From the NCBI GenBank assembly GCA_903893975.1, contig CAITOL010000078.1:1-62253 (forward strand): a stretch of DNA of 62,253 nt. Direction: 5' to 3'. The translations under genes and the position numbers were made by a program. The notes below the pieces were generated by a model. That model was not told the DNA's origin. It worked only from the letters and a program-made list of their open reading frames with translations, and searched no databases. Of this stretch, positions 17,313 through 29,354 are shown in pieces. The stretch comes from an uncultured Rhodospirillales bacterium. GTDB taxonomy: Bacteria > Pseudomonadota > Alphaproteobacteria > Acetobacterales > Acetobacteraceae. Each line of letters begins with the position of its first letter. Position 1 is the stretch's first letter.

Positions 17313-18386
17313 ATGGCAGGCCGCGATTGCATCGCATGGCACGGATGGCCGGATTTGAGGGATTGTTTGGATTTGCACAGGACGGGTGGGCCGCGAGGGC
17401 TCCTTTCACGACGGAGCGTCCTCGGGGCGTTGAGTTTGGCGCTGCCTGCATCGCTGAGCCAGCCTGCCGCTGCGGCGAACGATTGGGTGCTCTATACCTC
17501 GCAGAACCGTACCGCACCGGTGGCGCTGGCAACATTGGCGCGGCTGCTGGCCGAGGCACCGGCGCGCACCAATAATGCGCTGCGGATCGAACTCAAAACC
17601 GCCGGAACCCTGCCTATTCGGGCGACGGCGGTCGCGGCTGGGGTGGCAGACGGCAAGGTGCAGATGGGGGATGATACCTATTTCCCAACCGCGCTGCCGG
17701 CCGGTGGCATGTTGCGGATGCCTGGGTTGGTGCTGACGGAAGCCGAATTGCGGGATGTGGTGCCGATCCAGCAGGGTTTTTTGCAGGCCGCCTTTGCCAA
17801 GCGCAAACTGACGTTGCTCGGATACTATGTGACCCCGCCGCAGTTGATCTTCACATCACGTAAAGTCGCCACGATTGATGATTTACGCAACCTGGTGATC
17901 CGCACCACGACGCCGGAGCAAACCGAGGCGGTATTGCGCTTGGGCGGTCTGGCGGTGAGCATGGTGGCCTCTGATGTGCCGGCGGCCTTGGATGGCGCCA
18001 GCCTGCACGGCGTTTACGGCACGGCGGCGGCGGCGCGGCCCTGGAAGGATAAATTGACCTACGCGACCAGCATTACTCCGATCCGTAGCGACGGGGTCAT
18101 TCTGGCCAGCAGCGCGGCGTTGGCGGCTTTGCCAGAGGCGACGCGCAACGCGGTGACCAAACTGGGGGCGGATCTCGCTGTGGGGTTGGCGGAGGATCTG
18201 GCGGCGGATGACAAAGCGGCCATGGCGGAGGTAGCGGCCGAGGGCATGCTGCGGGTGGAACCGCGCGCGGAGGATTTGATCGCGGCAACCCGGCGCCTGA
18301 CCCCGTACTGGGAACAGCTTGGCAGTGCGCGCGGTAAGGATGGCGCCGATACGCTGGCGGCGATGCGCTTGGTGCTGGGTCGATGA
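17313..18386 (+). CDS. DctP-like TRAP substrate-binding protein (orphan)
   Basis: A periplasmic solute receptor of the TRAP DctP type, up to 357 residues. After the signal [16 protein letters not shown] the mature part shows the DctP pattern: [15 protein letters not shown], a surface strand [19 protein letters not shown], and [14 protein letters not shown]. The paired arginines suggest Tat export. ATG 17313 has no ribosome site; TTG 17367, with GAGGGA just upstream, gives a more normal signal peptide and may be the true start. No DctQ or DctM membrane genes are nearby, so it cannot transport alone. It overlaps the next gene by 4 bp. Confidence 0.8.
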   Translation: MAGRDCIAWHGWPDLRDCLDLHRTGGPRGLLSRRSVLGALSLALPASLSQPAAAANDWVLYTSQNRTAPVALATLARLLAEAPARTNNALRIELKTAGTLPIRATAVAAGVADGKVQMGDDTYFPTALPAGGMLRMPGLVLTEAELRDVVPIQQGFLQAAFAKRKLTLLGYYVTPPQLIFTSRKVATIDDLRNLVIRTTTPEQTEAVLRLGGLAVSMVASDVPAALDGASLHGVYGTAAAARPWKDKLTYATSITPIRSDGVILASSAALAALPEATRNAVTKLGADLAVGLAEDLAADDKAAMAEVAAEGMLRVEPRAEDLIAATRRLTPYWEQLGSARGKDGADTLAAMRLVLGR

Positions 18387-19324
18387 AAGCATGGCATTGG
18401 GTGGCGCTCGTCCTGGCGCTGTTTGAATGCGGGTTTGCCCGGGCGGCGGAGCCGCTGGAAATTCATGTCATCGCTGGGCAGAACCTGCTGACGGCCAAGG
18501 CGCCGGATGGCAAAGGGGTCGTTGAGCATGTGCTGAACGCCTGGCGCGATCCGGCGAGTTGGCGGCTGGTGCCGCACCCGGTCGATAGTTTCGAGCAGTT
18601 CCGCCAGATGGTGGCACGGCTGCCGAGCGATGCCGCGCATCCGTCGATTTCCGTCGCCATGTTGACCACACGGATGCTGGATGCCGCCGTTGGCGGGCAG
18701 ATGCTGGCGGTTGCCGGCGGCACACAGCCGTTTGACGGCATCGACGAAACGTTGAAGGGCCGCGATACGCTGCACCGGGACCGTGTCGTGTGGTTGCCTC
18801 TAGGCTGGGTGTTGTGGTCGAGCTTTGAGGCGATACGCCCGCCGGGCGCCTGTGCGCCGGGGTTTGCCTGGTCCACCTGTATTGAGCAAATTGGGGCAGA
18901 AAATTACCTGATTGGGCAACGCGCCGGTGATGCGGGCTGGCCGCTCTATGGTGCGGCGATCCTGCGCCCCTGGAGCAAAGCCGGGCCGGTGAAGACCGCC
19001 GCAAGCAATCCGGACGCCGACGCGCTGATGGACTGGCTCGGGAATGCGGCCGCCTCTGCGGCAATGCGGCAGGATTTTGTGATTGTGCCGCATCCCGATG
19101 TGCGGCCGCGCCGCAGTGTGGTGTTCAAGCTGTTCGATCACGACGGCACGGAACTGGCGGTATCCTATGACAGCCCGCACCCGTTGCCGCGACCGACGGT
19201 GGACGCGGTCACCGGCACGTTCAACGCCTGCGGCCGTGCGGTGACCTGCCCGAATTACCTTGCGCCCGCCGGAACGGAGGCGGCGATGCGGGCGCGGGTG
19301 AGCAAGGCGCTCGACGCGCGTTAG
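18383..19324 (+). CDS. Exported protein of unknown function
   Basis: A 313-residue protein with a clear Sec signal (WVALVLALFECGFARAAEP). The mature sequence looks like a periplasmic binding or sensor protein but I cannot assign a family. It has four cysteines in two pairs, ACAPGFAWSTC and NACGRAVTC, which could form disulfides. The ATGA overlap with the DctP-like gene indicates cotranscription and probably a joint role. Its stop overlaps the stop of the convergent molybdenum hydroxylase subunit (TTAG at 19321-19324). Confidence 0.75.
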   Translation: MKAWHWVALVLALFECGFARAAEPLEIHVIAGQNLLTAKAPDGKGVVEHVLNAWRDPASWRLVPHPVDSFEQFRQMVARLPSDAAHPSISVAMLTTRMLDAAVGGQMLAVAGGTQPFDGIDETLKGRDTLHRDRVVWLPLGWVLWSSFEAIRPPGACAPGFAWSTCIEQIGAENYLIGQRAGDAGWPLYGAAILRPWSKAGPVKTAASNPDADALMDWLGNAAASAAMRQDFVIVPHPDVRPRRSVVFKLFDHDGTELAVSYDSPHPLPRPTVDAVTGTFNACGRAVTCPNYLAPAGTEAAMRARVSKALDAR

Positions 19325-21420
19325 CCGTTGAGCGCGGCGACGATCCGTTCCCGGGTAAAAGGCATGTGCCGCAACCGTAGCCCGAGCGCATGGGCGGCGG
19401 CGTTGCCAATGGCCGCGGCGGTGGGGCCGATGCTGGCTTCCCCCATGCCCAGGCTGGGGTCGTTCGGGCGGGGCATCAGGTGGCAGTCGATCGGCGGAAT
19501 ATCGGAGAAGCGCAGGATGGGATAGTCGGCCCAACTGCGGGAGGCGATGCCGGCCGCGTCGAACGTGACTTGTTCCTTCAGCGTCCAACTCGCACCCTGG
19601 ATGATGCCGCCTTCCAACTGGGCGATGACGCCGCCGGGGTTGACCGCCAGCCCGGCATCGGCGGCGCACCAGATATGGCGCAGGCGGAGTTCAGTGTCGG
19701 CCGCCAATTCCACGACGACGGCGGCGTAGCCGGAGGTGTTCTTGTAGCGCCCGAATGCCAGCCCAAGCCCGGTGCCGCTCCCCGATGGCCTGCGCCGCGA
19801 CCAGCCGGCCATATCCGCCGCGGCTCGCAGCACAGCGCGCGCCCGCGGGTCTGACAGCATCGTCAGCCGGTACGCCAGCGGGTCCTGGCCGGATTGTTCG
19901 GCGCATTCGTCGATAAAGCTTTCCAATGCGAACAGGTTCGGCATCGCGCCCAAGCCGCGCAAGGCGGAGGTGCGGACGGGGGTGCCGAGCACCATGTGAT
20001 GGCGGTAGCGTTTGCCGACGATGTCGTAATAGGGCACCGCGTTGCGGGTGCCCGAGCCGGGATAGGGGGCGGAGGTTTCGGCCACCGGGGATGGCGGAAC
20101 CGGGTTGGGTTGCAGGCGGGCGGTCAGCAGATTGCCGTCACCGCCGCGATTGATGTGCGGGCCGGAATAGAGTGTGGTGGTGAGGTCTTGCAGGCGGCCA
20201 TCGGCGGCCAGGACACCCTCCAGCCGGATGTGCATTGCCGAGCCGACGGGCTCCAGCCCAAATTCATCCTCGCGGCGCCATTGCACGCGGATCGGGGTAT
20301 TGGGCATGCGCAAGGCGATCGCCGCAGCGTCGAAGCCGGTATCGTCGGCGCCGTTATGGCCGTAGCAGCCGCTGCCGTGCAGGTGGCGCACGCTGACCTG
20401 ATCCGGGGCCAACCGCAGCCCGCCGACCAGGGAGGATTTGAAGCCGTAGACGCCCTGCACGTGGCACCAGACGGTCAGGTGGCCATCACGAAACTCCGCG
20501 ACCGCGCAGGATGGGCCGATCGAGCCATGCGAGACATAGCCGCGCGAATACGCGGCACTGATGCGGGTGCCCGGCGGGGCAGGGTGGGGATCGCCGGCCG
20601 TGCCGTCCTGGCTTGGTTGGGTGGTCAGCCAGTCCGCGTCCTGCATCGCCAGCGTGAGCGGTGCCAGACCGTCCCAGCGCACGGCGGTATCGGCGGCGAA
20701 GGTGGCACGGCGCAGTGCGGTGGCATTATCGGCTATCAGGGCCAGCATGTCGCCGTGACGGAGAATGTCGAGCGGTGCACCGGCTGCGTGGCGGATCGCG
20801 GCTTCGTCGATGCTGGCGATGCGCCCGCCGATGCGCGGCGGGTGCACGACATGGCCGTGCCGCATGCCAGGGCGGGTGAAATCCTGCATGAAGCCGGCGC
20901 CGAAGACTTTGGCCGGCAGGTCACGGCGGGGGACGTTGGTGCCGACGAGGCGATACTCGGCCACACCTTTCGGCGCGACGGCGCCGGTGGCGAGCCGGGC
21001 CAGCGACACCGGCACGGACCAATAATCCAGCCCGGTCGGCTGATCGGCGCGCAGGATCGCACCATCGTGGATGCGCAGGGCGTTGACCGGACAACCGAGT
21101 TGGTGCGCGGCGGCGGCCAGCACCAGGGCGCGGACTTCGGCGCAGACCAGCCGCAACGAGGCACCGCCGACCTCGACCGAGAGGCTCGAGGTTGTGGTGC
21201 CCTCGTCCGGTGCGTGGTCGGTATCCCCGGCGGTGAGGTCGATCCGGTCGATGGCGATATCCAATTCCTCGGCCGCGATCTGGCACAAGGCGGTGGCGAT
21301 GCCCTGGCCGATTTCAACCTTGCCGACCCGGACGCTGGCGCGGTCGGGTTGGTCGAAGCCAAGCCAGCGGTCCAGGCGGGGATTGTCGGCGAGGCTTTTC
21401 GGCAGGGTGTTGGCGATCAT
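19321..21420 (-). CDS. Xanthine-dehydrogenase-family molybdopterin-binding (large) subunit
   Basis: A 699-residue molybdenum cofactor subunit of an aerobic hydroxylase. The N-terminal part contains VRVGKVEIGQGIATALCQIA and AGDTDHAPDEGTTTSS, the middle SGCYGHNGADDTGFDAA, and the C-terminal GMGEASIGPTAAAIG supplies the catalytic glutamate. The layout matches isoquinoline 1-oxidoreductase/nicotinate dehydrogenase/aldehyde oxidase large subunits that work with one small 2Fe-2S subunit. The start overlaps the small subunit stop (ATGA). The open frame extends far upstream, but that part is antisense-like and excluded. Substrate unknown; an N-heterocycle or aldehyde is plausible. Confidence 0.9.
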   Translation of the reverse strand: MIANTLPKSLADNPRLDRWLGFDQPDRASVRVGKVEIGQGIATALCQIAAEELDIAIDRIDLTAGDTDHAPDEGTTTSSLSVEVGGASLRLVCAEVRALVLAAAAHQLGCPVNALRIHDGAILRADQPTGLDYWSVPVSLARLATGAVAPKGVAEYRLVGTNVPRRDLPAKVFGAGFMQDFTRPGMRHGHVVHPPRIGGRIASIDEAAIRHAAGAPLDILRHGDMLALIADNATALRRATFAADTAVRWDGLAPLTLAMQDADWLTTQPSQDGTAGDPHPAPPGTRISAAYSRGYVSHGSIGPSCAVAEFRDGHLTVWCHVQGVYGFKSSLVGGLRLAPDQVSVRHLHGSGCYGHNGADDTGFDAAAIALRMPNTPIRVQWRREDEFGLEPVGSAMHIRLEGVLAADGRLQDLTTTLYSGPHINRGGDGNLLTARLQPNPVPPSPVAETSAPYPGSGTRNAVPYYDIVGKRYRHHMVLGTPVRTSALRGLGAMPNLFALESFIDECAEQSGQDPLAYRLTMLSDPRARAVLRAAADMAGWSRRRPSGSGTGLGLAFGRYKNTSGYAAVVVELAADTELRLRHIWCAADAGLAVNPGGVIAQLEGGIIQGASWTLKEQVTFDAAGIASRSWADYPILRFSDIPPIDCHLMPRPNDPSLGMGEASIGPTAAAIGNAAAHALGLRLRHMPFTRERIVAALNG

Positions 21421-21890
21421 GCCAGCATCTCCGCCGCGCGGGCGACGGCGCGCAGGATGCGGGGATGCGCGCCGCAGCGGCAGAGATTGCCATCTAACGC
21501 GGCGACGATTTCGGCGTGGCTCGGCGATGGGGTGCGGGCCAGCAGGGCGGCGGCGGCGATCTGCATGCCGGACAGACAGTAGCCGCATTGGCCGGCCTGC
21601 TCGGCCAGGATGGCGGTTTGGATCGGGTGGGGTGCGTCTTGCGTGCCCAGCCCCTCGACCGTGGTGACGGCGTGGCCGGCGACGGTGGCCAACTCGCGCC
21701 CGCAGGCATAGGCGGTCTGGCCATCGATCAGCACCAGGCAGGCGCCGCATTGCTCCTGACCGCAGCCATAGCGGGTGCCGGTGAGGTGCAGCGTGTCGCG
21801 CAGGATGTCGAGCAGCGGGGCGGTCGGGTCCGCGGTGACGCTGACCTGGGCGTTGTTCAGGCGGAAGCTGATGGTAACGGGTTCGGACAT
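21417..21890 (-). CDS. [2Fe-2S]-binding small subunit of molybdenum hydroxylase
   Basis: A 157-residue electron-transfer subunit with two [2Fe-2S] clusters. The plant-type cluster ligands are in YGCGQEQCGACLVLIDGQ (C43, C48, C51) and YACGREL (C63); the second, helical cluster uses GQCGYCLSG (C102, C105) and NLCRCGAHP (C137, C139). It precedes and overlaps the large-subunit gene by 4 bp. No FAD-binding third subunit is encoded nearby, so electrons probably go to a cytochrome or other membrane acceptor rather than NAD. Divergent from the LLM monooxygenase gene across a 132 bp gap. Confidence 0.93.
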   Translation of the reverse strand: MSEPVTISFRLNNAQVSVTADPTAPLLDILRDTLHLTGTRYGCGQEQCGACLVLIDGQTAYACGRELATVAGHAVTTVEGLGTQDAPHPIQTAILAEQAGQCGYCLSGMQIAAAALLARTPSPSHAEIVAALDGNLCRCGAHPRILRAVARAAEMLA

Positions 21891-22022
21891 GGGCGCCTGC
21901 TTGTCATCGGCAAGGCGGCAGTAGATGGGCAGATCGTGGTGTGTCGCAAGGTCTAAGGTTGCGCCTGCGTTGGAAATTACTTTAGGGTTAAAATATCAGC
22001 AAAATGGAAACGGAGCCGTTCG

Positions 22023-23117
22023 ATGTCTCTCCACCCGATGCGCGGACCCAATCGCTTCAAGCTCGGCGTGTTCTCGGCCAATGCCGATGGCGGATTGACT
22101 TTGACCAAGGTGCCGGAGCGGTGGCCAGCGACCTTCTCCGAAATTGTTGAAGTGGCGCAGATGGCGGATCGCGCCGGGTTTGAGTTCTTTCTGCCGATTG
22201 CGCGGTGGAAAGGCTTTGGCGGGGAAATGAATAGCCGCGAATGGAGCTTCGAGACCTTTACCTACGCCGCGGCGCTGTCCGGCGTGACCAAGAACATCGC
22301 GTTGTTTTCGACCGTGCATGTGCCGATGGTGCACCCGGTCTATGCCGCCAAAGCCCTGGCGACGGTGGACCATGCCAGTGGCGGGCGCGCGGGGCTGAAT
22401 ATTGTTTGCGGCTGGAGCCCGGAGGAGTTCGACATGTTCGGGCTCAAAATGGTCGACGATCGCTACGCCCAGGGGTTGGAGTGGTTCGAGATTATTTCCC
22501 GCATCTACAGCAGCGCCGAGCCGTTCGATTTTGACGGCAAATTTTACCAGTTGAAGAATGTCTCTGGCCGCCCGGCGCCGCTGCAAGCGCCGCGCCCGGT
22601 GACGCTGAATGCGGCGTTCTCCCCCCCGGGGCGGGATTTCGCCGCCAAGGCCGCCGACTATCTGTTCACCACCTTTACCGACATTGAAGCCGGCCGGGGG
22701 CAGATTGCCGATATTTCCGCCCGCGCCGCCAAGACCGGGCGCGATGTCGGCGTCTACACCACCTGCCACATGGTCTGCCGCCCGACGCAGGCGGAGGCGG
22801 AGGCGTATTACGAGTATTACGCCGTGCAGCAACAGGATACCGCCAGCGTTGACCATTACATGAGCGCCAAGGAAGCCAATTCGACCAGCCACGACCCTGA
22901 GGCGTATCGCCTGTATCGCAAGCGCTTCGCCGGTGGTGCGGGCACCTATCCGCTGGTGGGTTCGCCCAACCACATCGCCGATGAATTGATCAAGATGGCG
23001 GCGGCTGGGTTCGCCGGCACCACGGTCAGCGTGGTCAACTTCAAGAACGAGTTGCCGTATTTCATCGAGAAGGTGTTGCCGCTATTGGTGGAGGCTGGTT
23101 TACGGGAAGCGGTGTGA
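22023..23117 (+). CDS. LLM-class flavin-dependent monooxygenase
   Basis: A 364-residue bacterial-luciferase-like protein using FMNH2 and O2. FKLGVFSANADGGLTL at the N terminus, FFLPIARWKGFGG, STVHVPMVHPVYAAKALATV, and GLNIVCGWSPEEFDMFG are typical of the branch that includes RutA-like and alkanesulfonate-type enzymes; the C-terminal YPLVGSPNHIADELIKM closes the barrel. No partner flavin reductase gene is nearby. It starts a tight operon with a 2-hydroxyacid dehydrogenase and an aminotransferase, and is divergent from the molybdenum hydroxylase, suggesting oxidative breakdown of a nitrogen-containing compound. That pathway is an inference. Confidence 0.9.
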   Translation: MSLHPMRGPNRFKLGVFSANADGGLTLTKVPERWPATFSEIVEVAQMADRAGFEFFLPIARWKGFGGEMNSREWSFETFTYAAALSGVTKNIALFSTVHVPMVHPVYAAKALATVDHASGGRAGLNIVCGWSPEEFDMFGLKMVDDRYAQGLEWFEIISRIYSSAEPFDFDGKFYQLKNVSGRPAPLQAPRPVTLNAAFSPPGRDFAAKAADYLFTTFTDIEAGRGQIADISARAAKTGRDVGVYTTCHMVCRPTQAEAEAYYEYYAVQQQDTASVDHYMSAKEANSTSHDPEAYRLYRKRFAGGAGTYPLVGSPNHIADELIKMAAAGFAGTTVSVVNFKNELPYFIEKVLPLLVEAGLREAV

Positions 23118-24076
23118 TGTTCCAGCCGACGCAGATTTGTTTCGCCCATGTCGCCTACCAGTTGCAGGCCCGCTATGGCCTGCGACCGGCCGGTGTGCCC
23201 AGCACGGAGGTCCGCGACGCCGCGGGCTTGCAGGCGGCGTTGGCGACGGCGGATGTGCTGGTGGTGAGCGGGTTGTGGCGGAATGAATTGCTGGACCAGG
23301 CGCCGCGCCTGCGGTTCATCCAGTCCATTGGCGCCGGCACGGACCAGTTCGACCGGGCGGCTTTGGCCGCGCGCGGGGTGCGGTTGGCGAGCGCGGCCGG
23401 GGTGAATGCGCGGGCGGTGTCGGAGCACGCTTTGGCGCTGATCCTGGCGCTGGCGCGCCGGCTGCCGGAGGCACGGGACAATCAGCACAAGCATGTCTGG
23501 CGCGGCATGATCGGCGATATTGCCGCGCGCGAGGACGAATTGGGCGGCAAGACTTTGCTCGTCGTCGGGCTCGGGCGCATCGGCGGGCGGTTGGCGCAGC
23601 TGGGCAAGGCGTTCGACATGAACGTGATTGGCGTGCGCCGCGATCCGGCGGGCGGGCTGAACGGCGCCGATACGGTGCATGCCTTGTCGGCGCTGCCGGA
23701 TCTGCTGCCGCAGGCCGATTTTGTCGCCTTGACCTGCCCGCTGACGGCGGAGACCACCGGCTTGATTGATGCGGCGGCCTTCGCCCGGATGCAGCGCCAT
23801 GCCTATCTGATCAATTGCGCCCGTGGCCGTGTGGTGGTGGAGGACGCGTTGATCGCGGCGTTGCAATCTGGCCAGATTGCTGGGGCGGGCATCGACGTGA
23901 CCCATGACGAGCCGTTGGCCGCCGACAGCCCGCTATGGGACCTGCCCAACGCGCTGATCACCTCGCATACTGGCGGGGAAACCCGGCGCTACGAGGATAA
24001 TGTGCTGGATATCCTGCAGGAGAACCTGGCGCGGCTTGGCCGTGGTGAGGCGCTGCTGCAAAACCAGGTGGTGTGA
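23117..24076 (+). CDS. D-2-hydroxyacid dehydrogenase family protein
   Basis: A 319-residue NAD(P)-dependent reductase of 2-oxoacids. The nucleotide-binding loop is LLVVGLGRIGGRLAQLGKAF. The catalytic set is present: Arg in INCARGRVVVEDAL, Glu in DVTHDEPLAADSPLW and His in ITSHTGGET. ATG 23117 overlaps the monooxygenase stop by one base (TGATG); GTG 23114 is the alternative. It could reduce or oxidise the carbon skeleton produced by the neighbouring enzymes. Its own stop overlaps the aminotransferase start in the same manner. Confidence 0.92.
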   Translation: MFQPTQICFAHVAYQLQARYGLRPAGVPSTEVRDAAGLQAALATADVLVVSGLWRNELLDQAPRLRFIQSIGAGTDQFDRAALAARGVRLASAAGVNARAVSEHALALILALARRLPEARDNQHKHVWRGMIGDIAAREDELGGKTLLVVGLGRIGGRLAQLGKAFDMNVIGVRRDPAGGLNGADTVHALSALPDLLPQADFVALTCPLTAETTGLIDAAAFARMQRHAYLINCARGRVVVEDALIAALQSGQIAGAGIDVTHDEPLAADSPLWDLPNALITSHTGGETRRYEDNVLDILQENLARLGRGEALLQNQVV

Positions 24077-25245
24077 TGGTAGCCCCGGTGCTGTCGCCGC
24101 TGCTGCGCGACGTGGCTGCGCCGCCGATCCCGATGGCGCGGCAATGGGCGGCGCGGTACGACGGCGCGGCCGGACCGGCATTGGATATGACGCAGGCAGT
24201 GCCGGGATATCCGGCCGAGCCCGGCCTGTTGCAGCGCCTGGGGGCCGCGGCGGGCGATGCCGCCATGGCGGCCTATGGCGACATTGCCGGCGACCTGCCG
24301 CTGCGCGAGGTGCTGGCACAGGATATGTCCAGCATCTACGGCGGGGATATCCGTGCCGGCGATGTGGCCATCACCGCCGGCTGCAATCTGGCCTTTACCA
24401 TGGCTATGACCACGCTGGCCGGGCCTGGTGCCACGGTGCTGCTGCCCACGCCGTGGTATTTCAACCATGCGATGGCGTTGGGCATGTTGGGCATTGCCGC
24501 CCGGGCGCTGCCATGCCGGGCTGAAGATGGCTTCGTGCCCGACCCTGATGTGGCGGCTCAGCTGCTTGATGCCTCGGTGCGCGCGATTGTGCTGGTCTCA
24601 CCCAACAACCCGACCGGTGCGATCTATCCGGCCGAGACGATCCATCGCTTCGCCGCGTTGTGCCGTGCGCGCGGGATTTTTCTGGTGCTGGATGAAACCT
24701 ATCGCGATTTTCTGGCGGCCGATCATGGGGCGCCGCACGCGCTGTTCGTGAAGCCGGAGTGGCGCGAACATGTGGTGCAGCTTTATTCCTTCTCCAAATC
24801 CTATTGCATCCCCGGCCATCGCGTGGGCGCGGTGACGGCGGGACCCGCGGTGATGCAGCAACTGATGAAGGTGTTGGATACGTTTCAGATCTGCCCGACC
24901 CGGGTGCCGCAGCGTGTGCTGACCTGGGCGGTGCCGGCGTTGCGGGCGTGGCGGGATGGCAACCGCGACCTGATGGCGCGCCGTGCCGAGGCCTGCCGGC
25001 AGGCGGTGCAGGCGGCCCCGGCCTGGTCGTTGGACGCCCTTGGAACCTATTTCGCCTATCTGCGCATTCCCGCCCATTGCCCGGATGCGATTACGGTTGG
25101 CGAGCGTCTGGCGGCGGAATGCGGGTTGATGAGCCTGCCCGGCCCGTTTTTCGGACCGGGGCAGGACCGGCATCTCCGGCTGGCATTTGCCAATGCGGAT
25201 GAGGCAGTGATTGCGCAAATTCCGGATCGGCTGGCGCGGCTGTAA
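24076..25245 (+). CDS. PLP-dependent aminotransferase, class I/II
   Basis: A 389-residue fold-type I aminotransferase. Conserved parts include ITAGCNLAFTMAMTTLAGPG, VSPNNPTGAIYP (Asn contacting PLP), VLDETYRDFL (Asp pairing with the pyridine nitrogen) and YSFSKSYCIPGHRVG, where the lysine forms the Schiff base. ATG 24076 overlaps the preceding stop by one base; GTG 24073 is possible. Together with the monooxygenase and dehydrogenase it forms a translationally coupled three-gene unit. Donor and acceptor are not predictable from the sequence. Confidence 0.92.
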   Translation: MVAPVLSPLLRDVAAPPIPMARQWAARYDGAAGPALDMTQAVPGYPAEPGLLQRLGAAAGDAAMAAYGDIAGDLPLREVLAQDMSSIYGGDIRAGDVAITAGCNLAFTMAMTTLAGPGATVLLPTPWYFNHAMALGMLGIAARALPCRAEDGFVPDPDVAAQLLDASVRAIVLVSPNNPTGAIYPAETIHRFAALCRARGIFLVLDETYRDFLAADHGAPHALFVKPEWREHVVQLYSFSKSYCIPGHRVGAVTAGPAVMQQLMKVLDTFQICPTRVPQRVLTWAVPALRAWRDGNRDLMARRAEACRQAVQAAPAWSLDALGTYFAYLRIPAHCPDAITVGERLAAECGLMSLPGPFFGPGQDRHLRLAFANADEAVIAQIPDRLARL

Positions 25246-25322
25246 TCTGCGCCTGGACGGCGTGCGGTTGGGCAGGTTAGCCTGTCGTCAGCCATCAAAG
25301 GCCAATACCGGGAGACGTCATC

Positions 25323-26408
25323 ATGAAAGCTGCCATATTCCACGCGGCGCATACGCCGCTGACCATCGAAGACGTGGATGTTGCTAAACCGAAGCGCCGT
25401 GAGGTGCTGCTGCGCACGGCGTATGCGGGGTTGTGCCATTCCGACATGCATTTCATGGACGGGCTCTATCCCGGCCTGGCGCCGATGATCCTGGGCCATG
25501 AGTCGTCCGCGATCGTTGAGGAAGTGGGTGAGGATGTCACCTACGTCAAAAAGGGTGACCACGTGATCACCTGTCTGTCGGTGTTCTGCGGCGCCTGTGA
25601 AAACTGTACGTCGGGGCGGACCGTGCTGTGCGACGACCCGACCGTGAAGCTTGCCCCCGGCGCGGCCCGTCGGTTGTCTTGGAAAGGCCAGGTGGTTAAC
25701 CAGTTCGCCAACCTGTCATCGTTCGGCGAGCAGATGCTGGTGCATGAAAATGCGGTGGTGAAGATCGACAACGATATTCCGATGGATATCGCGGCCTTGG
25801 TTGGCTGTGGCGTGATCACCGGCGTGGGTGCGGTATTCAATACCGCGAAGGTTGCCCCTGGCAGCTTCGTCGCGGTGGTGGGCTGCGGCGGCATTGGCCT
25901 GTCCGCCATCAATGGCGCGGCACTGGCGGGTGCGTCGCGGGTGATTGCGATCGACAAGGTGCAGGCTAAGCTGGAAATCGCCCTGCAAATGGGCGCGACG
26001 GATATCATCAACGTGTCCAATGTCGATCCGGTGGAAGCGGTGAAGGAACTGACCGGCGGCGGCGTGCATTATTCCTTCGAGGCGCTCGGGGCCAAGGTGA
26101 CGGCCGAACAATGCTGGCAGATGCTGCGGGCCGGCGGCACGGCGACGGTGATCGGCATGATCCCGTTTGGCACCAAGATTGAACTGCACGGCGCGGACTT
26201 CCTGCGCGAGAAGCGGATTCAGGGCTCCTCGATGGGCAGCAACCATTTCCGCACGGATATGCCGCGCATGTTGACCATGTGGCGCCAGGGCCGGCTGAAG
26301 CTGGACCATCTGGTTAGCGGGCATATTAAGCTCGACCAGATCAACGAAGGCTTTGCGACCTTGAAGACGGCGGCACAGGTGCGCAACCTGATAAAGTTCG
26401 ACGTCTGA
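25323..26408 (+). CDS. Zinc-dependent alcohol dehydrogenase (MDR superfamily)
   Basis: A 361-residue medium-chain alcohol dehydrogenase. Catalytic zinc ligands are in GLCHSDMHF and ILGHESSAI, with VGCGVITG as the third ligand region. The structural zinc site is CGACENCTSGRTVLC. The NAD fold is AVVGCGGIGLSAINGAALAG. It has its own ribosome site (GGGAGACG) 78 bp after the aminotransferase and is followed by a convergent terminator, so it may be read from the upstream operon or independently. Its substrate is unknown; an alcohol from the CYP153 system or a catabolic intermediate would fit. Confidence 0.92.
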   Translation: MKAAIFHAAHTPLTIEDVDVAKPKRREVLLRTAYAGLCHSDMHFMDGLYPGLAPMILGHESSAIVEEVGEDVTYVKKGDHVITCLSVFCGACENCTSGRTVLCDDPTVKLAPGAARRLSWKGQVVNQFANLSSFGEQMLVHENAVVKIDNDIPMDIAALVGCGVITGVGAVFNTAKVAPGSFVAVVGCGGIGLSAINGAALAGASRVIAIDKVQAKLEIALQMGATDIINVSNVDPVEAVKELTGGGVHYSFEALGAKVTAEQCWQMLRAGGTATVIGMIPFGTKIELHGADFLREKRIQGSSMGSNHFRTDMPRMLTMWRQGRLKLDHLVSGHIKLDQINEGFATLKTAAQVRNLIKFDV

Positions 26409-26409
26409 T

Positions 26410-26460
26410 TAAACGAAACGGGGGGCCGCTGGTGCGAACCAGCGACCCCCGATGCGTTTA
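26410..26460. terminator. Bidirectional terminator between adh and gcvP
   Basis: Nested inverted repeats lie between two converging genes. CGCTGGT (26427-26433) pairs with ACCAGCG (26438-26444) across a GCGA loop, extended by a run of G (26420-26425) against a run of C (26446-26450), and flanked by TAAACG (26410-26415) against CGTTTA (26455-26460). Confidence 0.6.
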
Positions 26461-26485
26461 CGCTGGGAGATTAACGAACGGAGCG

Positions 26486-29353
<2,868 letters not shown>

Positions 29354-29354
29354 C

